This document shows positions 11,064-23,000 of a stretch of DNA of 45,569 nt, piece after piece. How positions within the stretch are numbered: position 1 is the first letter of the stretch; each line of letters opens with the position of its first letter. The stretch comes from a virus: the IMG/VR virus record IMGVR_UViG_3300033182_000507, positions 1 through 45,569 of that record; one strand, written 5' to 3'. A program made the position numbers and the translations under genes. Below the pieces are notes generated by a model. It was not told the origin of the DNA. It worked only from the letters and a program-made list of their open reading frames with translations, and made no database searches.

Positions 11064-14000
11064 ATGATCGAGACAAATTCGCCTTTAAGTCCCAGAATCA
11101 AGACTTATCAAGTAGTAAGTGAAACTGTACCCGAATTTGCAGTTTCAGAGAATCCTGCGTTTGTAGAGTTTTTAAAACAATATTATATCTCTCAAGATTA
11201 TCAAGGTGGACCATCTGATATCGCTGAGAATATTGATGCGTACATCAAATTAGATAATTTAACAACTGATGTAATCAGAGGCACCACAAATTTGACTGCG
11301 GATATCTCAAATTCCGCAGATGTCATTAATGTTACCAATACTGATGGATATCCTCAGCAAAATGGTCTCCTGAAAATAGATAACGAGATTATTACATATT
11401 CTGAGAAAACTAATACATCTTTTATTGGTTGTATTAGAGGATTTAGTGGAATTTCTGGTTACTCGGAAAATGCAGTAACCTGGAGTCAAACTATAGCATC
11501 TCCACACTCTTCTGGCACATCTGTTGTCAATGTGAGTGTTCTTTTTCTTCAGGAATTCTATAAAAAACTGAAGGCAATGTATACTCCTGGTTTGGAAGGA
11601 GTAACACTATCTCCAGACCTCGATGTAAACAATTTTATCAAAGAAGCAAGAAGTTTATATGAAGCAAAGGGAACCGAAGATTCCTTCAAGATTCTTTTCA
11701 AAGCTTTATTTGGAATTGAACCTAAAATCAATGATCTTGAGAAATATCTGATCAAACCATCATACGCAAACTATATCCGCAGAAAAACTATTTCTGTGGA
11801 GTTGATTTCTGGTGATCCTAGTGGTTTGATCGGTGAAACCCTATTTCAAGATGATGATCCAAATAATCCAAATTATAATGCTGCATCTGGACCTATTTCT
11901 GAAGTCACTAACATCAGAGATAACTATTACAAAATTTCTCTGTTTACTGGTTTTGATGAGAGATCTCTGACTGATGGAACATTTAGAGTTGCTGGAAGAA
12001 CAAGAAATATTGGTGAAATTGGTATTGGAGCATCTGTAATTACAGTTGATTCCACTGTTGGATTCTCCAGTGTTGGTTCTCTTAAAATTGGAGATCCTAC
12101 AAACTCATATTATCAGACTCTTACTTACACTACAAAGAGTATTAATCAATTTTTTGGAATCAATCCTTTAGTTTCTACCACTATTCCAGACAACAGCAAA
12201 ATATCTGCTCCCAATGTTGTCTATGGATACGAGCAAGGAGATACTTCGAAGGAAGTAGTCATGAGGGTAACTGGTGCCCTTAGTAAATTTAATAGCAACC
12301 AATCTCTTCAAAACTTAGATGCGAACTCTTCAATTAGAGTAAAGAACTTAGGTAGATATATTGACAATCCTGAGAATGACAAGAGTTACGAGGAAATTTT
12401 CTTCAATTCTTGGATTTATAACACATCTGCTCGCTATTACATTGATTCTTTCTCTGGATCGAATTTTGTTCTTGAAGGAACTATTGATAAATCCAGTCTT
12501 AGAAAAAATGATAGTGTTCAAATTCTAAAAAGAGGAACTACTGAACTGGTTGCTGACAATTTAGTTGTAACTGGAGTAAATGCAGTTACAAGCACCATCT
12601 CTTTGTCTGGAACAATTCCAACATTAGACCCACTAACTTTATACGATGTAAGAAGAAAGCAAAAGAAAGCAGTTTCAACTGTTGTTCCTTTGATCGGTGG
12701 TCAAGAGCAACTTCTTACTGATGTTAATAATACATACATCGTTTCGGAGAATGAATCTGAAAGCGGTAAGAGAGAAGGATTTGTTGCTTCTAGTTCTCTT
12801 CCTAGTTACCCAATCACAACTGATAAGATTCTCGCAAAACTTGTTAATCCTTCTCTTGCATTAGGAAACTGGCAGGGTTATTCTAGCGTAGAAAACGCTT
12901 ATAGTATTATCTCTTTCTCCAATCCTGTTCCCTTTAAGACTGGAGAGCAAGTATATTATGCTGCAGGACCAGGAACAATTGCTATCGGTGGTCTTGAGCA
13001 AAAAGACTATTTTGTAAAGGTTCTGAGTTCACCCAACCAAATTCAACTTTTTGCATCTAGAGCATTTATTAAAGCAAATCTTCCTGTATATTTTACTCCC
13101 CCAACTCAAACAACTGGAACTCACGATTTTATCCTTAGTTCTCAAGGCAATAGATCTCTTTTCCCTGCTAGACCGATTCGTAGGTTCATTCTTGAGCAAG
13201 ATCTTAAGAGTGGAAAGGAAGAGCAAACAACATCAGAATTTACATCTGATGGCAACACTGGAATGCTTATTAATGGTGTTGAGATCTTAAATTATAAGAC
13301 TTCGGATGTAATTTACTATGGTGAAGTAGAATCTGTTGATATTTTGTCTGGTGGATCTGGGTATGATGTACTTCATCCACCTAGCATCACAATTAATGAT
13401 TCAAATGTAAGTGCCGCAAATACTGCAGCTGCTTTAGCAGTTGTATCTGGCAAAATCGAAAACATCGTTGTTGACCCAGTAAATTTTGATATTGATAGCG
13501 TAGTTAGTGTAGAAATTTGGGGTGGTAATGGTAAAGGTGCTAGAGGTAGAGCAGTAACAGAAGAAAGATATAGAGAAATTTCTTTCTCTGGTATTACCAC
13601 CTTATCTGGAGGAGATGTCAATGCTACAAATGATGTATTTACTTTTGATGATGATCACAACCTTCTGACTGGTGCAAGAATTGTCTATGACAATAATGGA
13701 AATTCTAATCTTGGAATTGCTACCACTGGATCTTCAAAGGAAGAACTAACTTTGATGAGTGGTCAGGATTATTATGTCCATGCAAATTCCAACAATTCAA
13801 TTTCTCTCTACTACACCAAGAATGATGCTATTCTCGGGATTAGTAGTATTCAAATTAGCGAAGATGCCGCTGCAGCAAATACTGGTCTTCATATTTTTAG
13901 AACATATGAGCAGAAGACATCTATTGGTAGAGTAAGCATTGAGGACCCAGGCGAAGGATACACTAACAGACATCTTATTGTCAAATCGGTTGGTGTCAGC

Positions 14001-17000
14001 ACTTCAAGAGACTTCATTCAATTTACAAACCATGGTTTCTCTAGCGGAGAAGTAATCAACTATACCTATGATACTACTGGTATTACTGGATTGAGTTCTA
14101 CAAAACAATACCAAGTAATCAAACTTGATAATAATCGTTTTAGGTTAGCAGAAGCTGGAAATAAAGGAGATGTAGAACCTACAACTACAAACTATGATAA
14201 AGGTATTTACCAGTTCTTAGATTCCCCTGGTTCTGGATACCAAAGGTTCTATTATCCCGAGATTCAGTGTAGAATTACTGTTTTAACAGAAGATCAAAGA
14301 GAAAGACAGTTAACTGCTACACCTATTGTTAGAGGAGAAGTAGTAGAGTCAATTATCTATGAAAAAGGATCTGGATACGGATCAGAAATTGTTAATTTTG
14401 AGAATCCTCCAACAGTTTTTGTTCCTAAGGGATCTCTTGCACAGATTGGAATCATTATGAGCAATGGCAAAATTATTTCTGCCTTTGTTCTTGCTGGAGG
14501 ATCTGGATATACTGGTCCCCCAGATCTTATTGTCGAAAGCACAACTGTTGGAGCAGGAGGTGGCGTTCTTAGAGCAGAAGCTGCTAATGGAGCAGTTACA
14601 GGTGTAAAGATTATTTCTAGTGGTGGTGGATATGAGTCTGCAACGACTTCGGTCAGAGTCAGTCCTCCTGGAAATAATCTAAAACTCAGAACTTCTCTTA
14701 GATCTATAGAACTTAATAAGGCATACAGTCTTAATCCAACTCAGTTGACATATCTGTCACCTGTCCCATCTGGACTTGCTGTAAATTACATTGGTTATGG
14801 AAACTCGATTAGAAACTTCTTTGGTGACGATGGATCTGGACACTCTCCCATCATTGGTTGGGCATATGATGGAAATCCTATTTACGGCCCATTTGGATTA
14901 GAAGATCCGAACAACATTCAGTCTGATGTCAAGAGGTTGGAGTCCAGCTACGAAATTGTTCCCACAAATATTTCAAACAGACCTCCAGTATCAACATATC
15001 CATACGGATCTTTTATTGAGGATTATGTTTATACTGGATCTGGTGATCTTGATGAACATAATGGCAGATTCACTAAAACACCCGAATTTCCAAATGGCAT
15101 TTATGCATATTTTGCCACTGTAGATAATCTGTTTACTCCCCAGTTCCCATACTTTATTGGAAATACTTATAGAAGTTCTGCTATCTTAGGTAACACTGTT
15201 AGTGGACTTCTGAGCGATCAAGTTAATTTTGATTTTGAAGACTCCAAGTTAGTTAGAAATACTTTCCCATATAATTTGTTTGGTGACGGAAAAGCATATG
15301 ATTATGTTTTCCAACCTTATAATGAAAACAATCAAGTGTCTACTCCAGACAAACTTGGCGTTGGATCTATAACATCTATTGATGTTTTGGCACCAGGAAG
15401 CGGATATTCTGTAAATGATCAAATTGTATTTGATGAAACCACAAGTAATGGTGGCGGACTTTCTGCAGAAGTTCAGAAAATTTATGGAAAAACGGTTGAT
15501 AGAGTAACTAGTGATGTTACAATTTTCAATACCGTACCAATGGAGTATGGTAGAAATGGAATTGTATTTAATGTAACTCCATATCACGAATTCCAAACCA
15601 ATGATACTGTAGGTATTAGTGGAATTTCAACATATGTTAAGGGATTAGAAGGATATCATCTAATCGATGCTCCTTTATACAAGACTAATCTTGTTGATGC
15701 TGGATACTCTGGAATTATTACTGATCTTCGTGTTGATTATGTTCCTACAGTAGTTTCTGCTGGAGATTCTATTGGTATTGGAACTGAAATCATGAGAGTT
15801 CTGAATGCCTTCCCCAGTGAAAAAATTGTTAGAGTTGAGAGATACGCTGGATTTACCACAGCATCTGCTGGAGCAGCAGTAACTTATTTCAACAGCAAAT
15901 TTACAGTCCCATTGACTGAAATTCCTCTGTTCGAATCAAGATTCCAAGATATCTACTACTTCAACCCCAAGGAAGCAGTGGGTGTAGGCACCACAGTTGG
16001 ATTCTCCACATCGGTTAATGTATCTCTTAATGGAGTTACAAAAAATAGATCTATTATTACTAGATCTATTTTCTTGGAAAATCATTCTCTGAAAACCAAC
16101 GATATTGTCACATTTGACACTCGCGGAAACTCCGATATCTTTGCTACTGATTCAATTAGTCCGTATACGACCCCTAGCGCCCTCTCAGGCAACTATTATG
16201 TCGTAAGGAAGACCAAGAACACCATTGGCATTAAGACCGCCCCAGAGGGTCCAGAACTGTTCTTTACAAACACAGGTGATGATCAGGCAAATTACTCATT
16301 CACCACAAATTATGATCAAGAAACTGCAAAAATTGAAAGAAGTGTTCTGACAGTTGTTTCTACCGAAGATCATGATCTTTCAGTTGGTGATAAAGTCAGT
16401 CTCACAGTTCGTCCTGGTCTTGCTACTGGAATTGGCGCTTCTACAACTGCTGTCGTCAAACTTCTTGATGGTCAGTTGATTGTCAATCCAATTGGAATTC
16501 CCACCACTGGTATTAACACATCAACAAACATTTTTACAGTTAATGATCACGGTCTTGACACTGGATTTAAAGTTCTGTTGTATGGTGCTGCAGGAGTTTC
16601 TACTGCTCTGCCTGATGGATTGGAGCAGAGAACTTACTTTGTTCTGAAAATTGATAACGATCAATTCCAGTTAACAAATTCTAAACAGCAACTTTTCTTA
16701 GATCCCCCCGAGGTTGTAAGTGTAAATGACTTTGGTGTTGACGGACAAACATTAAATCCAATCAATCCCCCAATCAAAGTAACTAGAAGAAACAATCTCG
16801 TATTTAATCTTAATGATCCCACTTTAAGTGGATCTAAACTTAATATTTTCTATGACAATAATTATTTTAACGAATATGTTGGTACAGGGACCACAGATAG
16901 TCTTGAAATCGTTGGAGTAGGTACAGTTGGTATTGGAACGACAAATCCCCCAGATGAACCAACAAAAACCATTATTTTCAATAAACTTCTTAGAAATGAA

Positions 17001-20000
17001 CTCTATTACGCTTTAGAAGTTGGTGGATACATTTCTACCGCTGATAGAGATGTTTTTAATCACACCAAAATCATTTATGTTGATAGTGCATTTAATGGAA
17101 ACTACACTATATCTGGTGTAGGATCAACCACATTTGAAGCTACTTTAGTTAATGATCCAGAATCTTCTGGTTATCTCTCTGCTGATTGCGATGAGTTGTT
17201 CTATACAACGACTTCTATTGGAGCAACTGGAGGTATTGCAAAGGTAAGAGTAAATAACAATGGATTTGGATATCAGGCATTCCCCGCTGTAGTTTCTATT
17301 GGAAATAGTGGTCTTAGTGCTGAATTGAAGTTAAACAGCACAGACATCAATCGTCTTGAGTCGGTTACTGTACCGACAGATGTCTATGGTTATCCATCCG
17401 ACAATACACTGAAACCAGATGCATTCTTACCTAGAGTAGTCAAAATCAAGAACGCTGACAAGGTTATCGAAGCAGATGTAACTTTCGGTGGTAGATCCTA
17501 TCTCAATGCGCCTTCTTTGGCATTGTATGATTTGACTACTGGCGAAATAGTAAATAACGGTCTGATTACTTGCGAATTAAGCGATTCTGCTGTTAATAGC
17601 GTAGAAGTTGTAGTTCAACCAAGAGGTCTGACAAATAATAATTATGGACTTGCTCCTCTGAGAAATAGCAACGGTATTTCTATTATTGAAGCATTCTCTG
17701 ATGTTGGAGTCTTGACATGCAAAATTACCACACCTATTTTGGGTTATGTGGATGAACCATTTAGTACTGGAGAGATTGTATATCTTGAAGGAATTGAATT
17801 TAATAATGATGGTGATGGATTTAACTCTGGAGACTACAAGTTTGCTGACTTCGCAATTACTGATTATAACTCCGCAGTAAACCCGAGACAGGTAACATTT
17901 ACATATTCTGGTCTGACTACAAATGTTGGAACAGGTGCTACAGTACGACCTGGATTCGGTCAAATTGTAAAATCTACCGATCTTGCCAGATTTACAGTTA
18001 CTAAGAAGTTCTCAGAATTTTCTCAAAACGAGACTCTTAAGAGAAATGATGATTTGAAGACAGATCTCATCATGAGATCTATCAATACTGCTACTGGAGA
18101 AATGGTAATCGAGGGTTCTAGACCTCTGGAACCAGATGATCAACTTGTTGGGACAAATAGTGGAGACCGCGCAGAAGTAGATGTAGTTCAAGAATTTGAT
18201 GGATATTTTAATATTTCTGCAACTATTGATGCAAATCTTGGTTGGTCGGACAATATTGGTTTGATTGGTGATAATAATCAATTCTTGCCTGATAATGATT
18301 ATTACCAGAACATGTCTTATGCTATTGAAAGTGAGAAGACATACGATGATATCGTCACATATGTGAACAATATCGCACACCCAGCGGGTATGAAGAACTT
18401 TGCCAACACTCAAATTCTTTCCGTTGGTGATGCAGGCGACTCTACTGGTCCTGCGGACGATGCTGGTGGATTTGTTCTTGACTTCATTTCTGATCCTCTA
18501 AGAGTAGACGCAGTTTATGGATTTGACTTAGCTAGAGATGTAGATGCTGCTGATAATGTTTCTAAGTTTGTTGAATTTAGATCCACAAGACTGTCTGATT
18601 TCATCTTGAATAAAACCAATAGGGTCCTTGTTCATGATGATATCAGTCCCCAGTTTGTTAGCAATGAGTCTAACGATCTGAGTGATGATAGAACTATCGC
18701 AGCTGCAGTTGCGGGAAGACAGTTCTCTAGATATCTGGTACAAACAACTCATTCAGCAGAGAACCCGATAAACAACCAGTATCAACTTAATGAATTGATC
18801 ATGGTTGTCTCTAACCAAAATACATATCTCCTACAAAAATCGTATGTTAATAACAACAACAATGCGGGTCTTTCTACTGGTTATGCAGAGTTCTTCTCCT
18901 TCTTCAATGTTAATGAGAATCAGACAGAACTAAGAATTAAACCTTATGAAACTTTTGATACTGACTATGACATTAAGTGTCTCCAGCAAGGTTTTGCATC
19001 TGATGTTGGTATTGGATCTACTAACAGTGGAAATGTAGTCAACACTTCTGTAAACATTATTGTTGGAACTGCAACTACAGCAACAGTTGTTGGTTTTGCT
19101 ACAACTACTTTTGTTGGTGGAATTGGACACTTCTTGGTTGTTGATAAAGCAACTAATAAGATTGATTATCATGAATTGGCACTTCAGACTGATGGTGTTG
19201 ATACCTACTTGACTGAACTGGCGACATTCAACACAAGACAGAGTTTGGGTGGTCTGTCTGGTCCCACATTTATGGGTACATTTACTTCCAGTATTGAAAG
19301 TGGTGTTGTTAAGATTAACTACATTCACTCTAATTTGGATGCAGTGGATGTTAGATGCAAGTTTGTTTCTTTTGAGAATGTTGGTCTTGGCACAACTAGC
19401 GTTAGACACTTTAATCTTGAGTTTACTCCTGAGAGAACAGAAAGATCTGCGAGAATTGTTGTTGGCGCTTCTGCAACAACAGGAATTGCCACCGTTGTTG
19501 GTGTTTCCAGCAATATTGACTTGTCCTTCAAGTCAACGGTACATGTCTCTTACGGATCCACACAAACCCTGCACCAAATTTATGTGCTCTCTGATCCAGA
19601 GAAACAAGACACATATCTGTCTCAAGGACCTATTGCTGCAGTTGGAACAACAACTGGAATCGGAACATTTGGTGCCGAGTTCTCTGGTGGTAAGGTAAAT
19701 CTTGAGTTCTATCCAGATGCAGGCGTATCTGGAATGGTCAGCATCTTCTCTTACAACGAAATTATCTATAAAGATCTTGATCCTAATGGAACTCTTGCTG
19801 GTATCGGATCCTTCGATTATGGAAAAGTATTTGAGAATGTAACTCAAAATACTTACTTAGGTATTAACAACAGAAACATTAGAGAATTTGATCTGACTTA
19901 TCAGGGAATTCCGATTTATGAGCGCGATCTTAACCCTCAGAACCCCAACCAAATTAACTATGGAACTGGTTTAATTAGTTTCCAACACTTCTTCTCTAAC

Positions 20001-23000
20001 ACCGAACAGGTAACCTACACACCAGACTCTAATATCGTTGGTATTGCTGCTAGTGCTCTGCATTATGTAACTGGATATGGTTCTACAGAACTTCCTTCCA
20101 CTGTTTATATTGTTAAAAACAATAACAGTCAATTCTTTATCTCAACATCTCTCACTGATGCTAGAGCAGGTATCGCTGTCACCTTCCAACCTGGAACTGG
20201 ATCTGGTAACAAGCACAGATTTACAATGGAGAAGAGAGATCAGAAGACTATCATTGCTATCAGTGGAATTGTACAAAAACCAATCACATACACTCAAATC
20301 ACATATGATCTTGATGTCCCCGCTAACGGTATTGTCACATCTCTTGCACTGAGCGGACTTAGCACAATTACTTCTGGAGATCTTCTGAAACTTGAAGATG
20401 AATACACCATCGTTAAAACCGTAGGTTTTGCTACTACATCTACTGGACCTATTACTGGTATTGGTACATGGAGTATCGCTGAAGTTGAGAGAGGTGCTGT
20501 AGGAACTGCTGCAACGGACCACGCTGCTGGAGTCACTGGAAGAATTCACAGAGGTGCTTTCCAAATTCTTAACAGTAAAGTTCACTTTACGGATGCTCCT
20601 CTTGGTGGTGACCTTGGACTTTCCGATCCTAGTAACCTTACATACCCCAGAGCAACCTTTGGCGGAAGAACTTACCTGAGAGTTGATTATGATACAAACG
20701 AACTGTTTGATGACTTCTCTGATCAGTTTGATGGACTTGAAAGTACATTCCCATTGACTGCTATTGGTGCTGCGGTAACAGGTATTGGTACTACTGGAGG
20801 AAACGGTGTTCTCTTTGTTAATGGAATTTTCCAAGCACCGTTTGGAGAGAACAATGAAGGCATTTCTAACTTCAAGATCATTGAGGATCCCGTATCTACT
20901 GCTGCTAGTGTTCAATTCACTGGTATTACATCAGTAGGATTTACGGATCTAATTATTGATGAGGATGATATTAACCAAAATCAGCTACCTAGAGGCGGTA
21001 TCATCATCTCTGTTGCATCCACTCCTGGACTTGGATATGCTCCGTTTGAAGGTGCATCTGTAAGATTGGAGGTCGGAACTGGCGGAACAATCACCAATAT
21101 CATCGGAGTTTCGACTGCAGGACCTTCCGTAAATGTCACTGAGGCATTCTACGATAATAAGACTGGTATTATGACAGTCACAACTGCTACACCGCACGGT
21201 CTCCTTTTGGAAGATCAGGTTAAGTTAGTTGGTTTGGCGTTCACCTGCCCTGGATATGGTGCAACATATAGCGTTTATGACTTCCAGTACGACTACTCTA
21301 CTGGTATTTCTACAATCTTTACTGTAGGTGATCATGGTCTTACTGCTGGTGATGATGTTAAACTAGCATATCTTGAATTCGAATGTCTCTCTGGGGGAAG
21401 AAGTTACAGCATAACCAACTTCGTATATGATGAGAGCACAGGATTAAGCACGGTTACCGTTTCTAGTCCCATTGCACTAAATGTAAGTGACATTGTTAGA
21501 TTGGATAATATTGGATTCACTTGCTCTGCTCCTCATGCTGGTATCACTACTACAATCTTCCCAGATGGAACACAGGGATTTGAATATGCAGTCACCCAAG
21601 TAAATTCTACAACCGAATTCGAACTCAATGTTGGTATTTCTACCATTGCACACACATATGATTCTGGCGGTACTGTATTTGCTGGATTGACTACTACAAC
21701 ATTCCCAGACGGAACTCAAGGATATTTCTACCATGTTGATTCTGTTGGAACTACAACTTCGTTTGTAACTAATGTTGGTATCTCCACTATCTCTCATTTG
21801 TATGTGAGCGGTGGTCAAGTTCAAACTGGTATTACTACCAATATCTTCCCAGATCACGATGATCCGTTTGCTGTTGTTGGTTTCATTTCAGCAACTCAAT
21901 TTAAGACCAATGTTGGACCTTCGACATTCGGACACACTTATGTAAGTGGCGGTACTGCTGCCCAGTGGCACCCCCTCACCTTTGGTTCTGGATACAGAAC
22001 AGGTATTGGCACCATTGGCATCGCTGTAACCTCTTCTACGGGCACTGGAGCGACTATCACTGCCGTTGTAGGCGCTAGTGGATCTCTGGTATTCTCTGTT
22101 GTTGGTCCTGGCACCAATTACACTGCTGATGATCTTGTTCTTCCCCCAGAACCAAATGGAGAAAACCTCAATGTCATTGGTTTGTCTAGAATTGGTCTTG
22201 GTGCAACTACTGTAACAGGTGTTGGTTGTTCAGTCTCTGTTGAAATTGCAGGAGTTTCTACTGCTACTGGAATTGGTTCCACTTACTATGAAGTTGCTAA
22301 GTGGGAGTTCTCCAAGAAAGGTTATGGATTTAAGCGTGGTGATGTATTCACTGTTGCTGGACTCTCTACTGATCCTGCAGCAGGAGACAACTTCAAAAAC
22401 TTTGAAATCGAAGTTGTTGATGTATTCACAGACCAAGTATCAGCATGGCAGTTTGGTAATATTGATTATCTTGATAATATCAAGAAATATCAGAATGGAG
22501 ATCAAAAGAGATTTATTCTCGAATATCAAAGATCTATCGTCAGTTTTGAAATTGATAGAAATGATGCTGATTCTAAGGAAATTGACCTTTCCGCAGTTCT
22601 CCTTATCTTTATCAACGGAGTTATTCAGCAACCTGGAGTTAACTATTCGTTCACTGGTGGTTCTGTTCTCGAATTTACTACTGCACCTACCCCAGAAGAT
22701 AATGTTGTTATCTTTTTCTACAGAGGAACAATCGGACAGGATAGTTTCTTGTTTGATGTCAATGAGGTAATTAAAGTTGGTGATGAGGTAAAACTCGAAA
22801 AGAGTTCTGAGGTAGAACTCAATAGAGTATCTCAGACAGTTGATAACTTTGCTCAAGAGGAAAATAGAATTGTCAAGAGAATTGACAGTGCTGTTACTAT
22901 AGAAACTCCGTTCTATCAAGGAGTGGGTATTAGTAATGATAATTACAAACCACTTACTTGGATTAAACAGAAAAAAGATATTCTGATTGATGGTTCTGTT

